Positions 12,089 through 22,897 are shown, counted from the first letter of the stretch. The stretch is DNA of 64,000 bases from Mesorhizobium australicum (GCF_900177325.1 NZ_FXBL01000004.1:2046001-2110000); one strand, 5' to 3'. The notes: generated by a model not told the origin, from the sequence alone. Numbers and translations: made by a program.

Positions 12089-12697
12089 ATGGACATTCTG
12101 CGCCATAACCGGAGACCGCACAGCGGCGGTTTCCTCAACGACCAGTTCCTCATCGCCATGCCCGGCATGAAGGACGAGCGCTTCTCCCGCGCGGTCATCT
12201 ATGTCTGCGCACACAGCGATGAAGGCGCGATGGGCCTGATCATCAACCAGGCGCAGCAGATGCGGTTCCCCGATCTCCTCGTCCAGCTCGGCGTCATGGA
12301 CGAAACGAGCGCGATCCGCCTGCCGCCGCAGACGCGCGATTTCCAGGTCCGCAATGGCGGCCCAGTGGACCGCAGCCGCGGCTTCGTGCTGCATTCGGAT
12401 GACTACCGTGTCGATTCCTCGCTGCCGGTCGCCGAGGACATCTGCCTGACCGCGACGGTCGACATCCTGCGGGCGATCTCGAAGGGCAGGGGGCCGCGCC
12501 ATGCGCTGATGGCCCTCGGCTATTCCGGCTGGGGTGCAGGGCAGCTCGAACGTGAGATCATCGAGAACGGCTGGCTGACCTGCCCGGCCAATCCCGACCT
12601 GCTGTTCGACACCGACATCGACAGGAAATACGACCGGGTTCTCGCCTCGATCGGCATCGACCAGGCGCGGCTCAGCCACTTCGCCGGTCACGCCTGA
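12089..12697 (+). CDS. YqgE/AlgH family protein (DUF179)
   Basis: A 202-residue conserved protein of unknown molecular function. Family landmarks are [17 protein letters not shown] at the start, [20 protein letters not shown], the VRNGGPVD loop, RGFVLHS, and [16 protein letters not shown] near residue 150. The length is normal for the family. The upstream 148-bp gap separates it from the divergent DsbD-like gene. Its last 10 bp overlap the end of the convergent EAL gene. Confidence 0.93.
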   Translation: MDILRHNRRPHSGGFLNDQFLIAMPGMKDERFSRAVIYVCAHSDEGAMGLIINQAQQMRFPDLLVQLGVMDETSAIRLPPQTRDFQVRNGGPVDRSRGFVLHSDDYRVDSSLPVAEDICLTATVDILRAISKGRGPRHALMALGYSGWGAGQLEREIIENGWLTCPANPDLLFDTDIDRKYDRVLASIGIDQARLSHFAGHA

Positions 12698-15573
12698 GCG
12701 GCTGAATACTGCTCTTTCAAAAGCTTGACCGCATGGTCGGCCGTCATCGGCGAGCCGAAGGCGAAGCTCTGGACGTATTCGCAGCCCATCTGGCGCAGCT
12801 GCAGCGCGGCGGCCTCGTCCGGCACGCCCTCCGCCACCACCGACAGCCCGAGGTCGTGCGCCATGTTCACCATCGAGCGCAGCAGCACGTTCTTCTTCGG
12901 GCTGGTGTCGTCGACGAAGCTCCTGTCGATCTTGATCGTGTCGAAGGGGAAGCGGGTGAGATAGGAGAGAGACGAATAGCCGGTGCCGAAATCGTCGAGC
13001 GAGAGGCCGATGCCGAGCTGCTTGAGCCGGTTCAGCACATGGGCCGATTGCTCCGGATTGTCCATCACCAGCGACTCGGTGAGTTCAAGCCGAAGGCAAC
13101 GCGGTTTGAGGCTCGAACGGGCAAGCACCGAGCGCACGTCGGAAACCAGGTCGCGGCGCAGGAGCTGGCGGCTCGACAGGTTCACCGACACGGAGATCGG
13201 GTTGTCTCCGGCAAATTTCTGCCAGGCCCCGAGGTCGTCGGCCGCCTGCTGCATGGCGAACAGGCCGAGCTGGACGATCAGGCCGCAGCTCTCGGCGATG
13301 GGGATGAATTCGGACGGCGGGATGACGCCGCGGCGCGGGTGTTCCCACCGCAATAGCGCCTCGAAGCCGGCGACGGTGCGGTCTTCCAGCCGCACGATCG
13401 GCTGATAGACGAGGCGGAACTCGCCCTTCTCGATCGCACGCCTCAAGTCGGATTCGAGCTGCAGGCGATCGCTGCCGAAGGATCGGAAAGCAGGCCGGAA
13501 CGGCTCGATGCGGTCGCCGCCAAAGCGCTTGGCCTGGTGCATGGCAAGCTCGGCGTCCTTCAGCATCTCCTCGGCCGAGCTTTGCGTCGAGGTCCACGAG
13601 ATCAGGCCGATGGAAGCCGTCAGAACGATCTCGCGCTTGGCGAAGGTGATCGGCGCGCTGATGGCGTGCCGGATCGCGTCGGCGATTGCCGCGACGCGCG
13701 CCGGGTCCTGCTCGGACAGCACCATCAGGGCGAACTGGTCGCCGGTGACACGCGAAAGCGAGTCGCGCGGCTTCAGCAGCCTGTGCAGGCGGCGCGCGAT
13801 CGTCAGAAGGATCGTGTCGCCGGCCGACATGCCGAGGCTCTCGTTGACATGCTTGAAGCGGTCGATGTCGATCGCGAAGACGGACGGGCGGACATTCTCC
13901 TCGGACTTGGCGATGGCGACGACGGCCTCGAGCCGGTTGAGGAACAGTTCGCGGTTGGGCAGGCCGGTCAGATTGTCGTGGATGGCGTCGTGCAGCAGGC
14001 GCTCCTCGGCCTTCTTCTGCTCGGTGACGTCGACCAGCGTGCCGACGCAGCGGATGATCTCGCCGTCCGAGCCGATCACCGGCCGCGCCTTCAGCGAATA
14101 CCAGTGGTAGTGGCCGTCGGCGCCGCGCAGGCGGAAGCTCTGCTGGATGCGGCCGCGCCGGTGCTCCAGCACCACGTCGAGCGTGGTGCGGAACGGATCG
14201 CGGTCTTCGGGATGTAGCGCCGGCAGCCAGTTACGGGCCGGACCGTTGAGACTGCCGGGCGCGAGGCCAAGCGGGTCCGACACATCGGGTCGCGTCACGA
14301 CGCGGTCGCGCAGAACGTCCCAGTCCCAGACGATATCGCCGGCCCCGGTGATGGCGAGCGCCTGGCGCTCCATGTCGGAGAACAGGCCCTGGTTCAGCCC
14401 GCCGCCGGCAAAGGCGTGCTGCATCACGGTGAAGCCGATGAGCAGGATGATCAGGATCAGCCCGCCGCCCAACGCCGGCTGGACGATGTCGTTGTTGAGC
14501 ATGCCCGTGACCGCGAGCCACGATCCGGCGAGCCAGACGAGCACCATCAGCCAGCTCGGGATCAGCATGATGGCGCGATCGTATCCGCTGGCCGCCAGAT
14601 AGGCGATCAGGCCGATGCCGATGATTGCGGTGGCTGCGAAGGAAAGGCGCGCGATGCCGGCGGCGATCGCGGGATCGAAGATCGCGACGCCCGCGATCAT
14701 GGCAAGACCGAGGATCCAGGCTAGCGCCCCATAGCTGAAATGGTCATGCCAGCGGTTGAGGTTGAGATAGGCGAAGAGGAAGACGACGAAGGTGGCCGCG
14801 AGCGACACTTCCGCGCCCGCCCGCCAGATCTGCTCGTTCCCCGGCGCGATTTCGATGACCTTGTTGAGGAAGCCGAAGTCGATCGAGATGTAAGCGAGAA
14901 CTGCCCAGGCGAGCGCCGCCGTCGCCGGGAACATCGACGTTCCCTTCACCACGAACAGGATGGTGAGGAACAGCGCCAGGAGACCCGAGATGCCTATGAC
15001 GATGCCGCGGAACAGCGTGTAGGAGTTGACCGAATCCTTGTAGGCGTCCGGCTGCCACAGATAGACCTGCGGTAGCGACGGCGAGGCGAGCTCGGCGACG
15101 AAGGTGACCACAGAGCCGGGGTTGATCGTCACCAGGAAGATGTCGGAGTCCGGACTCTCCTCGCGGTCGAGCGCGAAGCCCTCGGACGGTGTGATCGAGA
15201 CGATGCGGTTGGAGCCGAGATCGGGCCAGATCAGGCCCGAGCCGACCAGCCTGAAATGCGGCGCGACGATCAGCCGGTCGAGCTGCTGCTCGGTGTTGTT
15301 GGCGAGCGCGAACACGCCCCAGTCGCCGGAGGAACGGGGGCTCGACGCCTCCACCTCGATGCGCCGCACGATGCCGTCTGCGCCGGGCGCGGTGGATACC
15401 TGGAACGTGTCGCCCTGATTCCGGTAGATCTCGACCGCCTTGGACAGGTCGAGCGCGAGGTCGTCGCGGGAAATGTCGATGATCTCCACGGCGCTTGCCG
15501 GAAGCATGGCGAGGAAAACCAGCAGCACTGCCAGAAACGGCGCGAACGCGTGAATCCGTCCGGTTCTAGTCAA
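12688..15573 (-). CDS. Membrane PAS-GGDEF-EAL protein, probable c-di-GMP phosphodiesterase
   Basis: This is a multidomain signalling protein (961 aa from the TTG at 15573). In order: signal peptide ending in LPASA, a periplasmic sensor-like domain, about seven membrane helices (about 188-394, 7TMR-DISM-like), a PAS domain (about 409-521), GGDEF (about 531-690) and EAL (about 710-955). The GGDEF active-site loop reads TGDQF near residue 609 instead of GGDEF, so cyclase activity is doubtful. The EAL domain looks intact: [26 protein letters not shown] and VAEGV. I chose the TTG because it gives a neat signal peptide, has aggg upstream, and sits just after the GNAT stop; an ATG at 15705 would overlap GNAT by about 130 bp. 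It is the last gene of the thrC-M16-GNAT unit. Confidence 0.88.
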   Translation of the reverse strand: MTRTGRIHAFAPFLAVLLVFLAMLPASAVEIIDISRDDLALDLSKAVEIYRNQGDTFQVSTAPGADGIVRRIEVEASSPRSSGDWGVFALANNTEQQLDRLIVAPHFRLVGSGLIWPDLGSNRIVSITPSEGFALDREESPDSDIFLVTINPGSVVTFVAELASPSLPQVYLWQPDAYKDSVNSYTLFRGIVIGISGLLALFLTILFVVKGTSMFPATAALAWAVLAYISIDFGFLNKVIEIAPGNEQIWRAGAEVSLAATFVVFLFAYLNLNRWHDHFSYGALAWILGLAMIAGVAIFDPAIAAGIARLSFAATAIIGIGLIAYLAASGYDRAIMLIPSWLMVLVWLAGSWLAVTGMLNNDIVQPALGGGLILIILLIGFTVMQHAFAGGGLNQGLFSDMERQALAITGAGDIVWDWDVLRDRVVTRPDVSDPLGLAPGSLNGPARNWLPALHPEDRDPFRTTLDVVLEHRRGRIQQSFRLRGADGHYHWYSLKARPVIGSDGEIIRCVGTLVDVTEQKKAEERLLHDAIHDNLTGLPNRELFLNRLEAVVAIAKSEENVRPSVFAIDIDRFKHVNESLGMSAGDTILLTIARRLHRLLKPRDSLSRVTGDQFALMVLSEQDPARVAAIADAIRHAISAPITFAKREIVLTASIGLISWTSTQSSAEEMLKDAELAMHQAKRFGGDRIEPFRPAFRSFGSDRLQLESDLRRAIEKGEFRLVYQPIVRLEDRTVAGFEALLRWEHPRRGVIPPSEFIPIAESCGLIVQLGLFAMQQAADDLGAWQKFAGDNPISVSVNLSSRQLLRRDLVSDVRSVLARSSLKPRCLRLELTESLVMDNPEQSAHVLNRLKQLGIGLSLDDFGTGYSSLSYLTRFPFDTIKIDRSFVDDTSPKKNVLLRSMVNMAHDLGLSVVAEGVPDEAAALQLRQMGCEYVQSFAFGSPMTADHAVKLLKEQYSAAQA

Positions 15574-15577
15574 GCGG

Positions 15578-16174
15578 TCAGCCCTGTTCCTGCTTGCTCC
15601 CGCCGTCGCCGGCAATGAGCGCGTAGAGAAGATGATCCTGCCAGGCGCCGTTGATGCGCAGGTAGGAGCGCAGAAGTCCTTCACGCTGGAATCCGGCTTT
15701 TTCAAGCACGCGGATCGAACGATCGTTGCTGGGAATACAGGCAGCCTCGATCCGGTGCAACCTGAGCGTCTCGAAACCGAAACTTACGACGAGGTCGACG
15801 GCCTCGTGCATATAGCCCTTGCCGGCATGTCCGACCCCCATCCAATAGCCGATCTGCCCCGATTGCGCGACGCCGTGGCGGATGTTGCCGAGCGTGATGC
15901 CGCCGGTGAGCTTGCCTGTGGACTTCTCGAAGATGAGGAACGGGATGCCGCTGCCCTGCGCCATCTCCTCGCGATACCGGCGCATCCGCTGGCGCCACGC
16001 GCCGCGGTCGAGCTCGTCGGCGGCCCATTTGGGTTCCCAGGGCGAAAGGAAGTTCTGGCTTTCCCGGCGAAGCGCCGCCCACTGCGCGTAATCGGACGCG
16101 ACCGGAGGGCGCAGCGTCACCTTCTGGCCTGCAAGCGTCGGTTTCGGCTGGCGGAAGAAGGGCAGCGCGAACAT
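15578..16174 (-). CDS. GNAT family N-acetyltransferase, RimJ/RimL type
   Basis: A 198-residue acetyltransferase related to ribosomal-protein N-acetyltransferases. It has the N-terminal LAGQKVTLRPPVASDYAQWAAL stretch, the acetyl-CoA loop region GYWMGVGHAGKGYMHEAV (GxGxxG/A form), and the HRIEAACIPSNDRSIRVLEKAGF signature with the conserved Asn and Leu-Glu-Lys-x-Gly-Phe. The substrate is not deducible. It lies 15 bp after the M16 peptidase gene and just before the EAL gene, so it is part of the same operon. Confidence 0.92.
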   Translation of the reverse strand: MFALPFFRQPKPTLAGQKVTLRPPVASDYAQWAALRRESQNFLSPWEPKWAADELDRGAWRQRMRRYREEMAQGSGIPFLIFEKSTGKLTGGITLGNIRHGVAQSGQIGYWMGVGHAGKGYMHEAVDLVVSFGFETLRLHRIEAACIPSNDRSIRVLEKAGFQREGLLRSYLRINGAWQDHLLYALIAGDGGSKQEQG

Positions 16175-16189
16175 CTCGTTCGCGTCCGG

Positions 16190-17482
16190 TCAGACGGCGA
16201 TTTTCCGCAGCAGCGGCGAGGGACCGGAAAGCGTGTCGCGGATCGCGTCGTAGGACGCCAGTCCGCCGATCGGGCCGATGCCAGCCACCGTGGGGGGCGA
16301 CGAAAACAGGCGCGAGGACAGATCCGTGAGCCGTTCGGTGGTGATCTTCGACAGCCGGTCGAGGAGCTCTTCCATCACGATCGGCTGGCCATAGAGCATC
16401 ATCTGCCGGGCGATCTGGGAGGCACGGCTGGCCGCGCTCTCTCGCGACATCAGCAGCCCGGCGCGATACTGGGCGCGTGCGCGGTTGAGCTCTTCTTCGG
16501 AAATGGTTTCGCCGGCCTTGCGCAGTTCCTCCATGATCACCGGAACGAGCTCGGCGATATCCGCCTGGCCTGTCGCCGCGTGGACGCCGAAGAGCCCCGT
16601 GTCGGAGAAGCCCCAGTGGAAGGCATAGACGGAGTAGCAGAGGCCGCGCTTCTCGCGCACTTCCTGGAAGAGGCGGCTCGACATGCCGCCTCCGAGTATC
16701 ATCGACAGGAGCTGCGAGGCGTAGAAGTCGCGCACGTGGTAGGCGCGCCCCTCGAAGCCGAGGATGATCTGCGCGTCCTGCAGGTCGCGCACCTCGCGGA
16801 AATCGCCGCCGGTATAGGAAGCGATGGCCGCCGGCTTGCTGGTGCAGGTCGCACGGAAGCCGCCGAGATGCTTTTCGACCAGCTTGACGAATTCGTCGTG
16901 GTCCACCGCGCCGGCTGCGACCACGACCATCCGATCGGCCGCGTACTGTCGCTCAAGAAAGTCGCGGATGTTGGCCGAGGTGAAGGACTCGACCGTGGCG
17001 GGTGTGCCGAGGATGGAGCGGCCGATCGTCTGGTTGCGGAACGCGACCTCGGTGAAGCGGTCGAAGACGATGTCGTCGGGCGTGTCGTGCGCTGCGCCGA
17101 TCTCCTGCAGGATCACGTGCTGCTCGCGCTCGAGTTCGTCCGGATCGAAAGAGGAGTCGGTCAGGATGTCGGCCAGAATATCGATCGCCAGCGGCACGTC
17201 GTCCCGCAGCACGCGGGCATAGAACGAGGTCGTCTCGACGCTGGTCGCGGCGTTGATCTCGCCGCCGACATTTTCGATCTCGGAGGCGATGCGCCAGGCG
17301 GAGCGGCGCGATGTGCCCTTGAAGGCCATGTGCTCGAGCAGGTGCGCCATGCCGTGCTCTTCGGGACGTTCGTCGCGCGCGCCGGACTTCACCCAGACGC
17401 CCAGCGCTACCGTTTCGATGTGGGGCAGGTTTTCGGTTGCAACCGTCAGGCCGTTCGACAGACGGCTTACCTCAACGCCCAT
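16190..17482 (-). CDS. M16 family zinc metallopeptidase (mitochondrial processing peptidase-like)
   Basis: A 430-residue peptidase of the pitrilysin/MPP clan. The zinc motif HLLEH is at residues 47-51 and the third ligand is in the glutamate-rich ELEREQHVILQEIGAA segment. The protein is close in layout to the mitochondrial processing peptidase beta subunit: RLSNGLTVATENLP start, EIENVGGEINAATS loop, and the glycine-rich ILGGGMSSRLFQEVREKRGLCY stretch that contacts substrate. No signal peptide is seen, so it should act in the cytosol or be exported in an unclear way. It lies 14 bp after thrC and is usual at that place in Rhizobiales. Confidence 0.95.
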   Translation of the reverse strand: MGVEVSRLSNGLTVATENLPHIETVALGVWVKSGARDERPEEHGMAHLLEHMAFKGTSRRSAWRIASEIENVGGEINAATSVETTSFYARVLRDDVPLAIDILADILTDSSFDPDELEREQHVILQEIGAAHDTPDDIVFDRFTEVAFRNQTIGRSILGTPATVESFTSANIRDFLERQYAADRMVVVAAGAVDHDEFVKLVEKHLGGFRATCTSKPAAIASYTGGDFREVRDLQDAQIILGFEGRAYHVRDFYASQLLSMILGGGMSSRLFQEVREKRGLCYSVYAFHWGFSDTGLFGVHAATGQADIAELVPVIMEELRKAGETISEEELNRARAQYRAGLLMSRESAASRASQIARQMMLYGQPIVMEELLDRLSKITTERLTDLSSRLFSSPPTVAGIGPIGGLASYDAIRDTLSGPSPLLRKIAV

Positions 17483-17496
17483 GCGCACTTCTCTCC

Positions 17497-18900
17497 CTAG
17501 ACACGCTCCGCGGCGGCCCTGGACCGGGCGGATACGTAGTCTTCTATCATTTTCGGGTCCGAGGGAAGCACCTTGTAGTTTTCGGGCCTCGTCATCAGGT
17601 CGGACAGCCATTCAGGCAGGGCGGGAGCGATACCTGTAGCCGATTTCACCGCATCGGGGAACTTGGCCGGATGGGCAGTCGCCAGCACGACCATGGGCGA
17701 TGCCCCCCTCTGACCCTGCGCCACACGCACACCGATCGCGCTGTGCGGATCGAGCAGGTAGGAATTGCGGGACAGGACGGATTTCATCGTCTCGGCTGTC
17801 TCGGCCATCGACGAGCGGCCGGCGTCGAACTCGGCGCGGATCCTGGCGAGGTGATCGTCGGCGATGGTGAACGCGCCGGACTGCTTCAGCCTGTCCATAT
17901 AGCCGCGCACCGCGGCGGCGTCGCGTCCGGCCGCCTCGAACAGGAGCCGCTCGAAGTTGGACGAGACCTGGATGTCCATCGAGGGCGAGGTCGTGGGAAC
18001 GACACCGCGCGTCTCGTAGGTTCCGTTCGCCAGCGTGCGTGCCAGAATGTCGTTGTCGTTGGTGGCGATGACCAGCCGGTCGACGGGCAGGCCCATCCGC
18101 TTGGCCGCGTATCCGGCGAAAATGTCGCCGAAATTGCCAGTCGGCACGGTGAAGGAGACGGAGCGGTCCGGTGCGCCGAGCGAAAGCGCAGACGAGAAGT
18201 AATAGACGATCTGGGCCATGATCCGGCCCCAGTTGATCGAGTTAACGCCCGACAGCATCGTGCGGTCGCGGAAGGCATGGTCGTTGAACATGCCCTTCAC
18301 CAGCGCCTGGCAGTCGTCGAAATTGCCCTCGACCGCGATGGCGTGGACATTGGATGCGCCGGAGGTCGTCATCTGCCGCTGCTGCACAGGGGAGACGCGG
18401 CCGTTGGGAAACAGGATGAAGATGTCGGTCCGCTCGCGCCCCGCGAAAGCGTCGATCGCCGCCCCTCCTGTGTCGCCCGACGTGGCGCCGACGATCGTCG
18501 CCCGCTGGCCCCGCTCGGCCAGCACATGGTCCATCAGCCGGGCGAGCAGCTGCATCGCCACGTCCTTGAAGGCGAGGGTGGGGCCGTGGAAGAGTTCCAG
18601 CAGGTAGCTGTCAGGGCCGTGCTGCACGATCGGGCACACGGCGTCGTGGCGGAAGGTGGCGTAGGCCTCGCGCACGATTTTCGCGAAGGTGGCCTGCGGA
18701 ATCTCGTCGCCGACGAAGGGCGTCAGAAGGCGGATTGCGAGGTCGGGATAGGAGAGGCCGCGCATGGCGCGGATGTCGGCGGCGGAGAAGGTCGGCCAGC
18801 TTTGCGGCAGGTAAAGACCGCCGTCGCGCGCCAGCCCTGCAAGCAACGCGTCGGAAAAGCCGAGAATGGGAGCCTCGCCCCGGGTGCTGACGAATTTCAT
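17497..18900 (-). CDS. thrC: Threonine synthase
   Basis: PLP enzyme (467 aa) that converts O-phosphohomoserine to threonine. It has the N-terminal MKFVSTRGEAP start, the PLP lysine Lys112 in GPTLAFKDVAMQL, the glycine-rich phosphate loop GATSGDTGGAAI and the QQRQMTT segment. The length fits the long bacterial type-2 ThrC. It leads the operon thrC-M16-GNAT-EAL on the minus strand. The 126-bp gap to the divergent lipoprotein gene should hold its promoter; no attenuator-like leader was seen. It completes the threonine branch together with thrB at 9.1 kb. Confidence 0.97.
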   Translation of the reverse strand: MKFVSTRGEAPILGFSDALLAGLARDGGLYLPQSWPTFSAADIRAMRGLSYPDLAIRLLTPFVGDEIPQATFAKIVREAYATFRHDAVCPIVQHGPDSYLLELFHGPTLAFKDVAMQLLARLMDHVLAERGQRATIVGATSGDTGGAAIDAFAGRERTDIFILFPNGRVSPVQQRQMTTSGASNVHAIAVEGNFDDCQALVKGMFNDHAFRDRTMLSGVNSINWGRIMAQIVYYFSSALSLGAPDRSVSFTVPTGNFGDIFAGYAAKRMGLPVDRLVIATNDNDILARTLANGTYETRGVVPTTSPSMDIQVSSNFERLLFEAAGRDAAAVRGYMDRLKQSGAFTIADDHLARIRAEFDAGRSSMAETAETMKSVLSRNSYLLDPHSAIGVRVAQGQRGASPMVVLATAHPAKFPDAVKSATGIAPALPEWLSDLMTRPENYKVLPSDPKMIEDYVSARSRAAAERV

Positions 18901-19026
18901 CTGTGGAAGCCTGTAGCCTGTGCGTGGTCGGTCTGTCGTCTCGCCCGAAAAAGCGCCGCAATCCGGGTCGCAATCTGAAGTCGGCGTTGGTATAGAGGGC
19001 CGCGTCGCGCGAGGAAAGTGTAGTTC

Positions 19027-19632
19027 ATGCAGTCAGTTTCGTTCGGTGTCCGCAATCTCGGCAAATTCGCGGCCGCAGGCTTTATGCTCTTCGCCGCCGG
19101 GTGCCAGTCGAACGACACGGCCGGCGTGCTCAATCTGGGCGGCGGCGGTGGCCAGGCCGAACAGAAGCAGAAGGTCGGGATCGAGGAACTGCGCGCCTTC
19201 TGCCCGCGCGTGCAACTGCGCGACGGCACCGCCTACTACGACAGCTACACGAAGGACGGGAAGGACAAGGACGGCAATGCCGACCCGACCAAGATCGTCT
19301 ACCAGGCCTCGATCGGCGACATGACGCGCTCCTGCACCTACGGTCCCGGAACGATGACGGTGAACGTCGCGGTAGCCGGCCGGGTGGTTCCCGGCCCGGC
19401 TGCGAAGGACGGCTCGGTCACCCTGCCGATCCGCATCGCCGTGATGCGCGGCGACGAGGTGCTCTACACCCAGCTGCACCAGTATCCGGTCAACATCACA
19501 GCGTTGGGCGGAGCCTCCCAGTTCGTGTTCAACGATCCGAACGTGAGCTTCCCGACGCCGCCGGACACCAAGTTCGTGGTCTATGCCGGCTTCGACCAGG
19601 GGCCGGAAAAGAAGCCGAAGCAGGCGAACTGA
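19027..19632 (+). CDS. Conserved alphaproteobacterial lipoprotein, unknown function
   Basis: A 201-residue protein with a lipoprotein-type signal: a short basic start, hydrophobic stretch and lipobox FAAGC near residue 26. A Gly-rich linker (LGGGGG) follows. The mature part contains CPRVQLRDGTAYYDSY and later a SCTYGPG segment, suggesting one disulfide or metal pair, then beta-rich sequence ending in KFVVYAGFDQG. I know similar proteins from Rhizobiales but no function. The stop touches the stop of the convergent HAD gene with no spacer. Confidence 0.8.
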   Translation: MQSVSFGVRNLGKFAAAGFMLFAAGCQSNDTAGVLNLGGGGGQAEQKQKVGIEELRAFCPRVQLRDGTAYYDSYTKDGKDKDGNADPTKIVYQASIGDMTRSCTYGPGTMTVNVAVAGRVVPGPAAKDGSVTLPIRIAVMRGDEVLYTQLHQYPVNITALGGASQFVFNDPNVSFPTPPDTKFVVYAGFDQGPEKKPKQAN

Positions 19633-20316
19633 TCACTCGGCCCATTCGGACAGCGCCGCCAGCACCGTATTGAAATCCACGAGGCGGCGGATGACCGTCT
19701 CCGCGCCCGCTTCCGTCAGGCGGTCGGCATGTCCCGGATAGCTGTGCGACGCGCCGGTGAAGCCGATCACCCGCATGCCTGCCGCGCGCGCCGCATGCAC
19801 GCCGTGGACGGAATCCTCAAGGACGAAGGTGTTCTCCGGATCGGCGTTCATCATCTTCGCACCGTAGAGGAAGACGTCCGGCGCGGGCTTCGGCTTCGCG
19901 TCGGGGATGGCGCGCGAGGAGAAGATCCGGTCGCCGAACAGCGGCTTCAGCCCGGTCTTCGTCAGCATCATGTCCAGCCGGTCGAGCGTCGAGTTCGAGC
20001 AGATGCAGCGCGGTGCATCGACGCGTGCGACCGCCTCACGGGCGCCGTCGATCGCGCGAATCTCCTTTGCGATGCGCGCATCTAGGAGCTTGCGCTCCTC
20101 GTCGATCAGCGAAGCCTGCAGGGGAACCGCCGAGAGTTTTTCGACCTCCAGCAGGATGTCATGGAACGTCAGGCCGGCGAAGCGCTCGGCCACCTCCTCC
20201 GCTTCGATGGGAAACCCGGCCGCGGTGATCAGTTCCGCGTCGACGCGGGCGGCGATCACTTCGGAATCGACGAGCACGCCGTCGCAATCGAAGATGACGA
20301 GATCGGGCTGGGGCAT
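19633..20316 (-). CDS. HAD family hydrolase, phosphoglycolate phosphatase-like
   Basis: A 227-residue HAD-superfamily phosphatase or phosphomutase-like enzyme. Motif I is FDCDGVLVDSE, motif II is the CSNST serine/threonine region, motif III is KPKPAPDVF and motif IV is VLEDSVHGVHAA. The alpha-helical cap after motif I is of the beta-phosphoglucomutase/Gph type. The substrate cannot be fixed from sequence. I chose ATG 20316, which places motif I at the N-terminus as usual; a longer reading from 20400 lacks support. It is divergent from ccrM. Confidence 0.9.
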   Translation of the reverse strand: MPQPDLVIFDCDGVLVDSEVIAARVDAELITAAGFPIEAEEVAERFAGLTFHDILLEVEKLSAVPLQASLIDEERKLLDARIAKEIRAIDGAREAVARVDAPRCICSNSTLDRLDMMLTKTGLKPLFGDRIFSSRAIPDAKPKPAPDVFLYGAKMMNADPENTFVLEDSVHGVHAARAAGMRVIGFTGASHSYPGHADRLTEAGAETVIRRLVDFNTVLAALSEWAE

Positions 20317-20434
20317 GGAAGAAGTCCTGGAGGTCGGGGGGAGGCGCGGCGAATACACCAAACCGCGCGGCTCCGCAAACCGTCGTCGCAAGCCACTCAC
20401 TTCATTAAATATTTACCCAGCTCGGTAACCATAA

Positions 20435-21604
<1,170 letters not shown>

Positions 21605-21619
21605 GTAGCTATCGCTCCG

Positions 21620-21648
21620 GTATTACCTTGATGCAAGATGGGTAATAC
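21620..21648 (+). promoter_or_regulatory. Twin-palindrome operator before the VapB-like antitoxin
   Basis: Two sites, gtattacc (21620-21627) and ggtaatac (21641-21648), form a perfect 8-bp inverted repeat. Each half also contains the odd palindrome GTA-N-TAC, so each could hold one AbrB-fold dimer. The centres are 21 bp apart, two helical turns, placing both on one DNA face. The site is 11 bp before the antitoxin start. Autorepression is the normal behaviour of such modules. Confidence 0.75.
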
Positions 21649-21659
21649 TGGAGGCTCTG

Positions 21660-21890
21660 ATGGCCACTACGGTGACATCAAAAGGGCAGGTCACGATCCC
21701 GAAGCAGGTCCGGGACGTGCTTGGAATCGTGCCCGGCACGAAGGTTGAATTCAAGCCTGCGGGCGACGGGACCTTTGTATTGGTTCGAGCAGACGGTCAG
21801 CCAAGGCGCTCGAAATTTTCAGCACTTCTCGGTCATGCCGGAAAAGGGCTTTCAACCGACGAGATCATGGCGCTGACCCGTGGTGACTAG
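21660..21890 (+). CDS. AbrB/MazE/SpoVT-fold antitoxin (VapB-like)
   Basis: A 76-residue protein with a swapped-hairpin AbrB-type DNA-binding domain: MATTVTSKGQVTIPKQVRDVLGI, then PGTKVEFK. The C-terminal half (KFSALLGHAGKGLSTDEIMALTRGD) is the usual disordered toxin-binding part. A gagg ribosome binding site lies at 21651-21654. The toxin gene starts three bases after its stop. The base composition of this pair is less GC-rich than ccrM next to it, in keeping with a mobile module. Confidence 0.92.
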   Translation: MATTVTSKGQVTIPKQVRDVLGIVPGTKVEFKPAGDGTFVLVRADGQPRRSKFSALLGHAGKGLSTDEIMALTRGD

Positions 21891-21893
21891 TGG

Positions 21894-22295
21894 GTGATAT
21901 TCGTTGACACGAACGTCATTCTGGACGTTGCGACCTTCGATCCCAACTGGGCGATCTGGTCGCTGAACCAGCTTGAATTGGCAAGCGCGTCTGGACCGCT
22001 GCTGATCAACGAAATTGTCTATGCTGAGCTGTCTGTAGGCTACACCTTGATCGAAGAGTTGGACGATCTGGTGGAGAAGCTGGAACTGGAGATGGTTCAG
22101 ATACCGCGATCGGCGCTCTTTCTTGCCGGAAAGGCTTACCATAAATACCGCCAGTCAGGTGGGATGCGAACAGGCGTCTTGCCCGACTTTTTCATCGGTG
22201 CTCACGCTGCGGTATTGCAGATTCCCGTTCTCACCAGAGATGTCGCTCGATACAGGGCATACTTTCCAACGGTTCGCTTGATCGCTCCTCAGTGA
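21894..22295 (+). CDS. PIN-domain ribonuclease toxin (VapC-like)
   Basis: A 133-residue PIN-domain RNase. The acidic metal site is visible: Asp5 in FVDTNVILD, the glutamate in NEIVYAELSVGY, Asp in LPDFFIGAHA and Asp in LTRDVARYR. It starts with GTG three bases after the antitoxin stop, so it is coupled to it. Such toxins cut tRNA or rRNA when the antitoxin is degraded; the target here is unknown. Its end overlaps the convergent HAD gene by 7 bp. Confidence 0.92.
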   Translation: MIFVDTNVILDVATFDPNWAIWSLNQLELASASGPLLINEIVYAELSVGYTLIEELDDLVEKLELEMVQIPRSALFLAGKAYHKYRQSGGMRTGVLPDFFIGAHAAVLQIPVLTRDVARYRAYFPTVRLIAPQ

Positions 22296-22897
22296 ACGCC
22301 CAGCCGCCTTAGGTCCGCTTCCAGCTTCTCCGCCCCCTCGAACAGCACCGCCTGCCAGCCGGCGTCGATCGCCCCTTGCACGTTCTTCGCGCTGTCGTCG
22401 ATGAACAGGCTGGCGGCCGGTTCGAGGTCGAAATCGGCGGCATGGCGCTCGTAGATCGCGCGGTCGGGCTTGATGAGGCCGATCTCGCCCGAGACCGTCA
22501 CGCCGCGCGGCCGGTTGAGGAACGGGAACCGCATGCGGGCTTCGGCGAAGGTGTCGGCGGCGAAGTTGGTCAGCATCGTCACGTCGCGGCCGTCCTCGAT
22601 CAGGCCGAGCATGATCGCGACCGAATCCTCGTAGTGGTGCGACACCATCTCGTGCCAGTTCTGGCGGAAGGCGCGGATGTTGTCGGCCTCCTCCGGATAG
22701 CGCTCGATCAGCAGCGCCTCCGCGTCGCCCCAAGCACGGCCGCGGTCCTGCTCGATGTTCCAGTCGGAGGTGCAGACATTGTCGAAGAACCAGCGCCGCC
22801 GCGCCTCGTCCGGGATCAGGCGGCTGAAGGGCAGGTCGGGATCGTAGTGGATCAGCACCTTGCCGATATCGAAGACGATATGGCGGATCTCGGTCAT
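22289..22897 (-). CDS. HAD family hydrolase (YihX-like phosphatase)
   Basis: A 202-residue HAD hydrolase. Motif I is FDIGKVLIHYDPD, motif II MLTNFA, motif III region IGLIKPDRAIYERHA and motif IV FIDDSAKNVQGA. The layout resembles YihX/haloacid-dehalogenase type alpha-glucose-1-phosphatases, but in motif I the second aspartate is replaced (DIGK instead of DxDG), as is common in this subgroup. The start overlaps the mutY stop by 4 bp (ATGA), so it is translated with mutY. Confidence 0.88.
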   Translation of the reverse strand: MTEIRHIVFDIGKVLIHYDPDLPFSRLIPDEARRRWFFDNVCTSDWNIEQDRGRAWGDAEALLIERYPEEADNIRAFRQNWHEMVSHHYEDSVAIMLGLIEDGRDVTMLTNFAADTFAEARMRFPFLNRPRGVTVSGEIGLIKPDRAIYERHAADFDLEPAASLFIDDSAKNVQGAIDAGWQAVLFEGAEKLEADLRRLGVH

